From Pseudoalteromonas fuliginea (GTDB lineage: Bacteria > Pseudomonadota > Gammaproteobacteria > Enterobacterales > Alteromonadaceae): 64,000 bases of DNA. Under the pieces are notes generated by a model, which saw only the letters and a list, made by a program, of their open reading frames with translations, was not told the DNA's origin and made no database searches. The stretch lies in contig NZ_JJNZ01000007.1 of the NCBI RefSeq assembly GCF_000690055.1, forward strand, positions 85,012 through 149,011. The letters run 5' to 3'. A program made the translations under genes and the position numbers. Below are positions 46,413 through 53,667 of the stretch, piece after piece; within the stretch, counting starts at the first letter, position 1; every line of letters begins with the position of its first letter.

Positions 46413-46931
46413 TTACTGAGTTGCAAGTTCAAAGTAACTATTATCGTCGAGCGTTTTGCTTATCATCATAGCGCCCTCAAGCAGGCTCACTGTTTGAATA
46501 GCTGCTTGAGCGGGGTTAGGCTCACCATTAGTTAAGTGTGCAGCGCTAAGCCATGTTAGGTTTTGATTAAAAAAGCGTTTTACTTCAAGGCGTACTTTAT
46601 CTGGAAGGCTATCGCTTTCGGCTCCTAGTAACCCACATAAACACATTTTTTTATCGGTTACTAATGCACGTCTAAAAAGCTGAGTGTACACATCAATAGG
46701 ATTTTTACCGCTTGCTTTAAGCTCGCTTGGCTCGCCTAACGCAGCTAAAAAAGAATCAGTATATTGATGAGCAAGCTCTGCACCTAAATCGGCCTTAGTT
46801 GGAAAGTGATAGTGCACACTGGCGCTTTTAATGCCGACTTCGCAGGCTAGCTCTCTAAAACTAAAATTACTGTACCCGCCAAGGCGCACCTTGTTTTCAG
46901 CTGCTTTTAATAAAGCTTCTTTTTTACTCAT
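46413..46931 (-). CDS. TetR-family repressor next to GST gene
   Basis: 172 residues. N-terminal HTH: AAENKVRLGGYSNFSFRELA, then VGIKSASVHYHFPTKADLGAEL. The C-terminal domain (FRRALVTDKKMCLCGLLGAE) is the sort found in regulators of electrophile/xenobiotic response. Divergent from the GST-cupin pair with palindromic sites between them, so it probably represses those genes. Confidence 0.88.
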   Translation of the reverse strand: MSKKEALLKAAENKVRLGGYSNFSFRELACEVGIKSASVHYHFPTKADLGAELAHQYTDSFLAALGEPSELKASGKNPIDVYTQLFRRALVTDKKMCLCGLLGAESDSLPDKVRLEVKRFFNQNLTWLSAAHLTNGEPNPAQAAIQTVSLLEGAMMISKTLDDNSYFELATQ

Positions 46932-46956
46932 TTTTAATATTTCCTATCCGTAGCAA

Positions 46957-47116
46957 TACCAATTTTATTAAAACATGATCATTCTATCGCATTAAATAAC
47001 TTACTAACTGCGTTAAAAATTATTCATTTAGAACAACTGCATGCCATAATTTTCGTCTTTTTCATTGCGCTATATTCTTAGCGCAATAATAGATCACTTA
47101 TTTAATGCAATTGGTA
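46957..47116. mobile_element. MITE-like inverted-repeat element, 160 bp (copy 2)
   Basis: Ends TACCAATT and AATTGGTA. It is almost the same length as the copy at 40172-40332 and shares the internal CGTTAAAAATT...ATTTAGAACAACT. An inner inverted repeat GCATTAAATAA is found near both ends. It is inserted between the TetR and GST genes. Confidence 0.65.
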
Positions 47117-47125
47117 CAGTAAAAT

Positions 47126-47141
47126 TATCGACCAGTAGGTA
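47126..47141. promoter_or_regulatory. candidate TetR operator 1 upstream of GST gene
   Basis: TATCGACCAGTAGGTA; its reverse complement aligns with the site at 47259 over TACCTA and several later bases. It lies about 180 bp upstream of the GST ATG. Confidence 0.4.
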
Positions 47142-47258
47142 GTTATTTACAAGTGTTTTTACTTTTAAGCAACCCCCAAATTTTATTATGAATTAAGTTA
47201 AATCCCATAAATCAGAAAAATTTAAACGTTGACTTAAATTTAGTTTAATATTATAAAT

Positions 47259-47274
47259 TACCTATCGGCAGGTA
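47259..47274. promoter_or_regulatory. candidate TetR operator 2 upstream of GST gene
   Basis: TACCTATCGGCAGGTA, an 8+8 palindrome with two mismatched pairs, 46 bp before the GST ATG. This is the typical shape and place of a TetR-family operator. Confidence 0.55.
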
Positions 47275-47320
47275 GGCTGCGCCGTTAATTCACTTCTAAA
47301 CAATAAAGGTAGAGATTGCT

Positions 47321-47941
47321 ATGAAAATTTATGATGTAGAAAACTTTCCAAATCCACTTCGTGTTCGTATCGCTTTAGCTGAAAAAAATGCCACTTCAAA
47401 TGTTGAGTTTGTAGCTGTTGATTTATTAAATGGTGAACACAGAACAAAAGCCTTTTTAGCTAAAAACCCATTAGCAGGTGTACCCGTATTAGAGCTAGAT
47501 GACGGCACGTTTATATCAGAAAGTACCGCTATTACTGAGTATATTGATACCGCATTTGAAGGCCCATCTTTAATGGGTGAAACCGCAAAAGAGCGTGCAG
47601 TAATTAACATGATGCAAAAGCGTGCAGAATCTATGGTGCTTGACGCTGTGGCAACTTACTTTCATCATGCAACTGATGGCTTAGGTCCTGAGCTTGAAAC
47701 ATATCAAAATGTGGCTTGGGGTGAAAAACAAGGCGAAAAAGCGCGCCAAGGGTTTAGCTATTTTAATGATGTACTAGCGCAATCGGCGTTTGTTGCTGGT
47801 GAACAATTTAGTATTGCTGATATTACTTTGTATGCTGGGCTGGTATTTGCTGGATTTGCACAAATAGCAATCCCGAATGAGTTAACCCATTTAGTTGCAT
47901 GGCAAGAAAAAGTAGCAAAACGCCCAAGTGTTGCAGCTTAA
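47321..47941 (+). CDS. glutathione S-transferase family protein
   Basis: 206 residues. The thioredoxin-fold N-terminal domain (KIYDVENFPNPLRVRIALAEK; NPLAGVPVLELDDGTFISES with the glutathione-contact E-S) and an all-helical C-terminal domain (FSIADITLYAGL) are complete. It probably detoxifies electrophiles. Strong ribosome site. The cupin gene follows 50 bp later. Confidence 0.92.
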   Translation: MKIYDVENFPNPLRVRIALAEKNATSNVEFVAVDLLNGEHRTKAFLAKNPLAGVPVLELDDGTFISESTAITEYIDTAFEGPSLMGETAKERAVINMMQKRAESMVLDAVATYFHHATDGLGPELETYQNVAWGEKQGEKARQGFSYFNDVLAQSAFVAGEQFSIADITLYAGLVFAGFAQIAIPNELTHLVAWQEKVAKRPSVAA

Positions 47942-47990
47942 TTAGGTTATTAGTTTAAAATTTAAGTGAAGTTACGCTTAGGAGCCAAAT

Positions 47991-48683
47991 ATGAAAATAG
48001 CTGCCGATTTTAGTAAACGAGTTGTGGTACATAGCGAATCGCTCCCGTGGGTTGCATCGCCAATGGCGGGCGTTGATAGGCGAGTGCTCGATAGAGTGGG
48101 CGACGAAGTTGCTCGCGCAACGACTATTGTTCGTTATGCACCTGGCAGTGAGTTTTCGCCGCATGTACATACAGGCGGTGAAGAGTTTGTTGTGCTTGAA
48201 GGGGTATTTCAAGATGAGCATGGTGACTTTGCGGCAGGTTCTTATATCCGTAATCCACCGCAATCAAAGCACAAACCGGGGTCTGAAAATGGCTGCGTTA
48301 TATTTGTAAAGTTATGGCAGTTTCAGCCAGATGACCGAACGCACGTGCGTTTGCAAACAAACTTGATGCAAAGTACGGTGCATCCTAGTTTTAAAAATAT
48401 TGCCGTAACCCCTTTATATAAAGACGACTTTGAAGAGGTAAGCTTGCTGCACTTTAAGCCCAACGCCTGCATGGTTATAAACGCAAAAGGCGGAGCTGAG
48501 CTGCTAGTACTTGAAGGCTCATTTGATGAGCAAGCCGATACTTTTGTAAAAAACAGTTGGTTAAGAGTGCCTATCAATAGCTCCGTTAACGTTAAAGCGG
48601 GAAGTAATGGTGCAAAAGTATGGCTTAAAACGGGTCATTTAACTGATGTAGAAAACCAGATATCTCGCGTACAAAATGCGTGA
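47991..48683 (+). CDS. bicupin ChrR-like protein
   Basis: 230 residues, two cupin domains. The first is typical of ChrR-like cupins: RYAPGSEFSPHVHTGGEEFVVLEG (residues about 48-70, metal ligands HxH and E) and GSYIRNPP. The second (about 130-220) keeps the fold, ELLVLEGSFDEQ, but lacks the HxH. It lacks the zinc-binding anti-sigma domain of ChrR itself. It follows GST, suggesting a joint stress response. Confidence 0.82.
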   Translation: MKIAADFSKRVVVHSESLPWVASPMAGVDRRVLDRVGDEVARATTIVRYAPGSEFSPHVHTGGEEFVVLEGVFQDEHGDFAAGSYIRNPPQSKHKPGSENGCVIFVKLWQFQPDDRTHVRLQTNLMQSTVHPSFKNIAVTPLYKDDFEEVSLLHFKPNACMVINAKGGAELLVLEGSFDEQADTFVKNSWLRVPINSSVNVKAGSNGAKVWLKTGHLTDVENQISRVQNA

Positions 48684-48715
48684 TTGAGTCGTTTATTTGA
48701 GATTATTCATTAGCC

Positions 48716-48784
48716 TAGTTCAGGACTATTTATTAATTTAGTTCAAGACTATTTATTGATCTAGTTCAGGACTAATTAATTTTA
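48716..48784. repeat. three tandem copies of a 23-bp repeat
   Basis: Units start at 48716, 48739 and 48762; each begins TAGTTCA(G/A)GACTA. The period is exactly 23 bp. They lie in the short gap between the cupin gene and the SpoIIAA-like gene. Confidence 0.85.
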
Positions 48785-48827
48785 GAAGGTGTACTTTTAC
48801 CACTCAGCCTATTTAAGGAGAGCAGTA

Positions 48828-49208
48828 ATGGTACACACAACACATGGTTTATCTATTGGTCTTAAACGTGCAGGAAGAGAGTTTTTTTTAAAACTCAAAG
48901 CCGTTGGTACGCTTACTCACGACGATTACAAGATAATTACCCCAATGATAAACTCAGCTCTTGGCGAAGTTAAGCACCCAGTCGTGAACGCCTTAATAGA
49001 TGGTAGCGAACTTGAAGGTTGGGAATTACGCGCAGCGTGGGATGACTTAAAATTAGGTGTTAAGCACTCTAAAGAATTTAAAAAAGTAGCTATTTACGGT
49101 AATAAAGAGTGGCAAGCTCGAATGGCAAAAATAGGTAACTGGTTTATATCGGGTGAGGTTCAATACTTTGAAAATGCTACCGCAGCAATAGATTGGTTAG
49201 ACGAATAA
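48828..49208 (+). CDS. SpoIIAA/STAS-like protein
   Basis: 126 residues of the SpoIIAA-like (STAS fold) family. Typical segments are GTLTHDDYKIITPMINSAL (about 27) and ALIDGSELEGWELRAAWDDL (about 53). Most members are of unknown function; some may bind lipids or act as partner-switch proteins. ATG at 48828 with AAGGAGA upstream; the longer reading from 48789 overlaps the tandem-repeat region's edge and has no ribosome site. Confidence 0.85.
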   Translation: MVHTTHGLSIGLKRAGREFFLKLKAVGTLTHDDYKIITPMINSALGEVKHPVVNALIDGSELEGWELRAAWDDLKLGVKHSKEFKKVAIYGNKEWQARMAKIGNWFISGEVQYFENATAAIDWLDE

Positions 49209-49226
49209 TAAATCCCTTCTTTCAAA

Positions 49227-49251
49227 AAATAGCGCTTACAAAGCGCTATTT
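49227..49251. terminator. hairpin between SpoIIAA-like and LysR genes
   Basis: AAATAGCGCTT-ACA-AAGCGCTATTT, an 11-bp perfect stem between convergent genes. Confidence 0.8.
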
Positions 49252-49303
49252 CAACTCTTAAATAAAGAACTTATAGCGAGCGTCTAATAGTTTTTGCTTA
49301 TTG

Positions 49304-50191
49304 TTAAGTATCAATTTTATCAAAATACGTTACTAAGCTATCAATAAATGAACGAAGTGCAAGTGACTGATGTTTCCTGGAGCGGTAAATACCGTATATG
49401 CTCAAAGTTTGTGGTTTAAGGTGTGGTAGTAAATGTATTAACTTTCCATTATTTATATATTTCTGCGCAGCAAACTTAGGTTGTAGAGTTATTCCTTGAT
49501 TATTAAGAGCAGCTTTTAACAGTAAGCTCGAATCATTAGCACTGAAGTTACCAGCAATCGCTACAGATACGGGTTTTTCAGGGTGTGAAAAATGCCACAT
49601 ACTTTTTTCAAACCGTGAATAGTTTAAACAGTTATGGCGACTCAAATCATCCGTAGTTATAGGCTTAGAGTTTTTTTCTAAATATTCTGGGCTTGCACAT
49701 AATACTGAATGGCATTTCCCAAGTGGGCGAGCAATTATATTAGGATCTAAGTCATTGGTAATTCTAATTGCTAAATCTATTCGCTCTTCTACCAAATTTG
49801 TAACGTGATTACTAATTTGTACATCAATACTGACTTCTGGATGAGCGTGTAAGAATTGTTGCAACATATCTGGTAGTACATCATGTGCTAAAAAAGGCGA
49901 GCACGACAACCTAATTTGCCCGTTTAATTTGTTATTACTTTCTATCGGCGCACTAATATTTTGGGCGATGGCAATGAGCTCTCGGCTATGATTAAGTACT
50001 TTTTCACCCTCTGCCGTGAGTGTTATTTTTCTTGTTGACCTATGGAGTAGTTGGGTATTTGCCCACTTTTCCATTTGATTCAAATACCGTGTAACCATAG
50101 ATCTAGACATATCTAAAGCACGGGCAGCACCGGCTAGACTTTTCTGCTCTACAATTTTTATAAATACATCAGCTGCAATAATTCTATCCAT
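49304..50191 (-). CDS. LysR-family transcriptional regulator
   Basis: 295 residues. The winged HTH lies at about 1-60 (FIKIVEQKSLAGAARALDMS; RYLNQMEKWANTQLLHRSTR), then the effector domain from about 90 (LNGQIRLSCSPFLAHDVLP). It is of the CrgA/YafC-like subgroup. Divergent from the MBL-DsbA-SnoaL operon and probably its regulator. Confidence 0.92.
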   Translation of the reverse strand: MDRIIAADVFIKIVEQKSLAGAARALDMSRSMVTRYLNQMEKWANTQLLHRSTRKITLTAEGEKVLNHSRELIAIAQNISAPIESNNKLNGQIRLSCSPFLAHDVLPDMLQQFLHAHPEVSIDVQISNHVTNLVEERIDLAIRITNDLDPNIIARPLGKCHSVLCASPEYLEKNSKPITTDDLSRHNCLNYSRFEKSMWHFSHPEKPVSVAIAGNFSANDSSLLLKAALNNQGITLQPKFAAQKYINNGKLIHLLPHLKPQTLSIYGIYRSRKHQSLALRSFIDSLVTYFDKIDT

Positions 50192-50215
50192 TCACTTTGC
50201 CTATATGTTCGATTT

Positions 50216-50234
50216 ATGCAACAGATAGTTGCAT
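50216..50234. promoter_or_regulatory. candidate LysR operator
   Basis: ATGCAAC-AGATA-GTTGCAT, a perfect 7-bp inverted repeat with a five-base centre. It fits the T-N11-A rule of LysR sites and lies 25 bp upstream of the LysR ATG and 77 bp upstream of the MBL gene. Confidence 0.55.
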
Positions 50235-50310
50235 TCTGCCTAGTTTTTAATTCTTAAATTGCAACATACAATAGCCTCATCTTAACGAAATAACAAACAG
50301 GCTACTGAGA

Positions 50311-51189
50311 ATGAAAAAAGTTAAACACGTATTAGCAGCAACAGCTTTATTAGCAAGCACATTAATGCAACCGGTATTAGCGCAAAGTGAATTAGTTGTG
50401 GATGTATATAACCCACAAGACAAAAGTATTTTTGCTGTCTCATCAAGCATTATAAGTGGTAATAACGAAGTGTTATTAGTGGATGCCCAATTTCAGCGTA
50501 ATGATGCACAAGCATTGGTTGAAAAAATAAAAGCGAGCGGTAAAACATTAACAGCTGTTTATATTAGTCACAGCGACCCTGATTTTTACTTTGGTTTAGA
50601 TGTAATTAAAGCTGCTTTTCCAAAAGCAAAGTTATTAGCGACTAAATCAACAGTAGAGAATATTAAACGCTCAATGCAAGGAAAGTTAAATTATTGGGGG
50701 CCTATTTTAAAGAGCAACGCACCTAAAGAACTTATTTTGCCAGAAGTAATACTATCAAATACCCTAACTATAGATGGGAAAGAAATTATTATTAAAAATT
50801 TACAGCATGATCCAAAGCATACTTACCTTTGGATCCCTTCTATAAAAACAGTGCTGGGTGGGGTTGTAGTATTTGATCAAATGCATGTGTGGTTGGCTGA
50901 TTCGAGCACTGCCGCAGAGCGTCAAACTTGGCAGTCAACATTAGATAACATTGAGAATTTAAAACCACAGACTGTTATTCCAGGTCACTTTTTACAGGGC
51001 AGTAAACAAGACCTTTCTGGTGTGTCATTCATGAAAGGGTACTTAAATAAAGCGGATAGCGCTGCAAAAAATGCAAAAAACTCAACTGAATTTGTAGAGA
51101 TCATGACTCAAGCTTACCCTGATTTAGGTGCAAGAAGCATTTTAGAGTTGGGCTCAAAAGTGGTTATGGGTGAGATGCAATGGCACTAA
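50311..51189 (+). CDS. exported metallo-beta-lactamase-fold protein with altered metal motif
   Basis: 292 residues with a signal peptide (MKKVKHVLAATALLASTLMQPVLAQ). The MBL fold is clear: EVLLVDAQFQRNDAQALV and VIPGHFLQGSK. However, the HxHxDH motif reads HSDPDF (about residues 90-95), with the second His changed to Asp and the last His to Phe. Metal binding is thus reduced or changed. It is followed by a DsbA-like and a SnoaL-like gene. Confidence 0.85.
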   Translation: MKKVKHVLAATALLASTLMQPVLAQSELVVDVYNPQDKSIFAVSSSIISGNNEVLLVDAQFQRNDAQALVEKIKASGKTLTAVYISHSDPDFYFGLDVIKAAFPKAKLLATKSTVENIKRSMQGKLNYWGPILKSNAPKELILPEVILSNTLTIDGKEIIIKNLQHDPKHTYLWIPSIKTVLGGVVVFDQMHVWLADSSTAAERQTWQSTLDNIENLKPQTVIPGHFLQGSKQDLSGVSFMKGYLNKADSAAKNAKNSTEFVEIMTQAYPDLGARSILELGSKVVMGEMQWH

Positions 51190-51229
51190 GTGCCCTTGCG
51201 TTAAGCGATTTTTAGATAGGAAATATTTA

Positions 51230-51880
51230 ATGAAAAACGCAACGTTACATATAATTGTTGACCCTTTATGTGGTTGGACTTACGGCAGCGTGCCCTTGAT
51301 CACCGCTGCTGAAAATATTGATGGTTTAATTGTAAAAGTACACAGTGGAGGCATGCTAACAGGTGATAATGTCAAACCTGTGACTCCTGCATGGCGTGAA
51401 TTTGCACTTAAAAACGACAGTGTCATAGCGAAGAAAACCGGTCAGGTATTTGGTAGTAACTATACTGATGGGCTTTTAAAAACCAACGATATTATACTCA
51501 ACTCGGCTCCGGCTATTACCGCTATATTGGCAGCGCAAGAGCTTGGTATATCAGGTGGGAAAATGCTTAATAGTATTCAACATGCTTATTATGCTCAGGG
51601 TAAAAACATTATGCAGCTGCATGTACTGACTGATATTGCATTGGAGCTGGGTTTAAACAAGGCCTTATTTGAAACCCACTTTAATGCGCTAGAAGGCGAT
51701 GCAACAGATCAACATATAGCACAAAGCCGCGGCTTATTACACGATATTCATGGGCAAGGTTTTCCTAGTACAGCATTTGAATTTGACACAGGTAAGTGGC
51801 AAAAAGCTGATATAGCCCATTATTATGGAAAAACTGAGCAGTGGGTTACCTACTTACAGCAATCAGTTGCGCTAGTATAG
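51230..51880 (+). CDS. DsbA/FrnE-family thioredoxin-fold protein with single-Cys CGWT motif
   Basis: 216 residues. The N-terminal thioredoxin fold (LHIIVDPLCGWTYGSVPLI) is of DsbA family with CGWT in place of CxxC, so dithiol exchange is unlikely. The large helical insert (AILAAQELGISGGKML...) resembles FrnE-like proteins. No signal peptide. Start at 51230 with AGGAAA upstream; the reading from 51170 overlaps the MBL gene. Confidence 0.85.
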   Translation: MKNATLHIIVDPLCGWTYGSVPLITAAENIDGLIVKVHSGGMLTGDNVKPVTPAWREFALKNDSVIAKKTGQVFGSNYTDGLLKTNDIILNSAPAITAILAAQELGISGGKMLNSIQHAYYAQGKNIMQLHVLTDIALELGLNKALFETHFNALEGDATDQHIAQSRGLLHDIHGQGFPSTAFEFDTGKWQKADIAHYYGKTEQWVTYLQQSVALV

Positions 51881-51884
51881 TGTG

Positions 51885-52352
51885 ATGAAACTTCTAAATA
51901 ATAAAGCTGTTTATATTACAGCTTTATTGAGCTTCCTTTTTATAGTGCAAGGGTGTGTGAAAATGAGCAACATAGACATAATTAAAAGTACGTATGAAGG
52001 CACAACATCACAAGAGAATGGGCAAAATTTAGTTGCTCATGCAAGTGATACTATTACTTGGAAAGAGGCTGATGGTTTTGCCTATGCTGGTACTTACCAT
52101 GGTATGAATGATATTACTGAACATGTTTTTCAAAAGCTTGCAAGCGAGTGGTATAACTATACGTTTACGCCACAAAACTACTTATCCCAAGATGATACTG
52201 TTGTAGTGTATGGCACGTATTCTGGTACTTATATTAAAACGGGTAAAAAAATGCAAGCTAGGGTCGCGCATATTTGGCAGCTTAAAAATCAAAAAATAAC
52301 GCACTTTGAACAAATAGTGGATAGTAAAATGGTGTTTGATGCTATGCAGTAA
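51885..52352 (+). CDS. SnoaL-like (NTF2-fold) lipoprotein
   Basis: 155 residues. A hydrophobic N-terminus with lipobox IVQGC (Cys at about residue 24) indicates an anchored lipoprotein. The mature part fits the SnoaL/NTF2 cone: IIKSTYEGTTSQ, ITWKEADGFAYAGTYHGMND, VVVYGTYSGTYIKTGKKM. It begins three bases after the DsbA-like stop. Third gene of the LysR-linked operon. Confidence 0.8.
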   Translation: MKLLNNKAVYITALLSFLFIVQGCVKMSNIDIIKSTYEGTTSQENGQNLVAHASDTITWKEADGFAYAGTYHGMNDITEHVFQKLASEWYNYTFTPQNYLSQDDTVVVYGTYSGTYIKTGKKMQARVAHIWQLKNQKITHFEQIVDSKMVFDAMQ

Positions 52353-52395
52353 CTACGCGTTACTGCATATTTGAACTTAAAAAACATTAGGTCTA

Positions 52396-53343
52396 TTAAA
52401 TTACATCAGCCAACACCGGTAATGCCGGAAATGCCCCTTTAGCTAAACACGCTTTAGAGCCACATTTTAGGCCAAAGTTGAGTGCGCGTTTTACTATTTT
52501 CTCATCATTTATTTTAGCAGTAAGTAATACATCTTCATTGTTATGGTTTAGATAATATAAAACACCAGCAATAAAAGCATCGCCTGCGCTTGTTGTATCA
52601 ACAGCTGTAATAATTGGTGCCGATTCACTTAGCGTGAACTCATTATGATAAACTGTCGCAGGCTCAGGACCATCTGTTAAAAATACTACGCTAACACCAA
52701 CATCTAAAAGTGATTGTAAATAATCCTCGGGTAGCTGCTTTGTTTGTTCTGCTAAAAAGTTTAGCTCATCACGAGAGAGTTTAACTATGTCGCAATACTC
52801 ATAGCAAGCACGTACATTTGCTTCAATATCATCTATGCTTTGCCATAAGCTGTAGCGTAAATTTACATCAAAGCTTACTAATTTATTGTTACTTTTAGCA
52901 AGCTGCAAAGCGCTAAATGTAGTTTGCGCAATTGCGTTATTGGTAAGCGTGTTTGAACAAAAGTGTAGGGTACTTAGTTTTTCCCATTGAATTTGCGCCA
53001 AGTGATCACTCGTTAAAAGCAAATCGGCCGTATTTTGGCGATAAAAATTAAAACTGCGCTCGCCTGTATCATCAAGGCTAACTATTACCATTGCAGTTTG
53101 CGAGCCCATAACTGTAAATAAGTAGTCAGTGCTTACATTGTATTGTGTAAGTGCTTTAGCAAGTTGCTTGGCAAAGTAGTCATCGCCCATACCACCACAA
53201 AAAGCAGCTTTACCACCTAACTTTGCATAGCCTACGGCTACATTAGCAGGTGCGCCGCCTGCAATAGGTAAATAAGCACTGTTTTGAGAGTCTTGCGGCA
53301 GCATATCAATAAGTAGTTCGCCGAGGCTAAGTAGTTGGGTCAT
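52396..53343 (-). CDS. scrK: fructokinase of the sucrose locus (PfkB)
   Basis: 315 residues. SLGELLIDMLPQD at the start, AGGAPANVAVGYAKLGGKA at about 28, and VDTTSAGDAFIAGVLYYL with the catalytic Asp at about 255. It would phosphorylate the fructose released by the sucrose phosphorylase at 57.6 kb. A hairpin with a T tract lies just upstream of its ATG. Confidence 0.9.
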   Translation of the reverse strand: MTQLLSLGELLIDMLPQDSQNSAYLPIAGGAPANVAVGYAKLGGKAAFCGGMGDDYFAKQLAKALTQYNVSTDYLFTVMGSQTAMVIVSLDDTGERSFNFYRQNTADLLLTSDHLAQIQWEKLSTLHFCSNTLTNNAIAQTTFSALQLAKSNNKLVSFDVNLRYSLWQSIDDIEANVRACYEYCDIVKLSRDELNFLAEQTKQLPEDYLQSLLDVGVSVVFLTDGPEPATVYHNEFTLSESAPIITAVDTTSAGDAFIAGVLYYLNHNNEDVLLTAKINDEKIVKRALNFGLKCGSKACLAKGAFPALPVLADVI

Positions 53344-53353
53344 ATTGTAAATC

Positions 53354-53378
53354 CTAAAAAACCTAGCAAGGCTAGGTT
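53354..53378 (-). terminator. terminator-like hairpin immediately upstream of scrK (possible attenuator)
   Basis: Read on the minus strand: AACCTAGC-CTT-GCTAGGTT followed by more T. It ends only about 12 bases before the scrK ATG, inside its leader. It would block read-through from the receptor gene unless opened. Confidence 0.6.
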
Positions 53379-53403
53379 AAAGTCAGTGGGAGAATTACTA
53401 AAT

Positions 53404-53598
53404 AACCTGAACTCTGGATAATAAATCTATCTCGAGCAGCTATTTTCAGCGCTAACTGCGTTGAATTTATTTGTAATAGGCTAGCTATTGACGCGTAAAT
53501 TCGCCTTGTTTTCACAGAAAATATCTGGCTAGAGAAAATAAATTTAAATATCACCATGATTCAATACGTTAGTAAATATCTTAACCAGAGTTCAGGTT
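53404..53598. repeat. 195-bp element bounded by 14-bp inverted repeats
   Basis: AACCTGAACTCTGG at 53404-53417 and its exact complement at 53585-53598; the similarity goes a few bases inward (TAA). The interior includes an ACTGCGTT core like that in the other MITE-like copies (46957, 63001). It has no coding content and lies between scrK and the receptor gene. Confidence 0.6.
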
Positions 53599-53619
53599 TA
53601 ATAAGTTTAGTTAGTTATA

Positions 53620-53651
53620 AAGCGCTGAAACAAAAAATCGTTTCAGCGCTT
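53620..53651 (-). terminator. terminator of the TonB receptor gene
   Basis: A 12-base perfect stem (AAGCGCTGAAAC with complement) with an eight-base loop, 17 bp after the receptor stop on the minus strand. Confidence 0.8.
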
Positions 53652-53667
53652 ACACACTAGAACTCTA

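Noticed and set aside
53372..53557. 61-aa frame upstream of scrK
   Set aside because: It lies inside the inverted-repeat element and overlaps the scrK leader hairpin; no coding signs.
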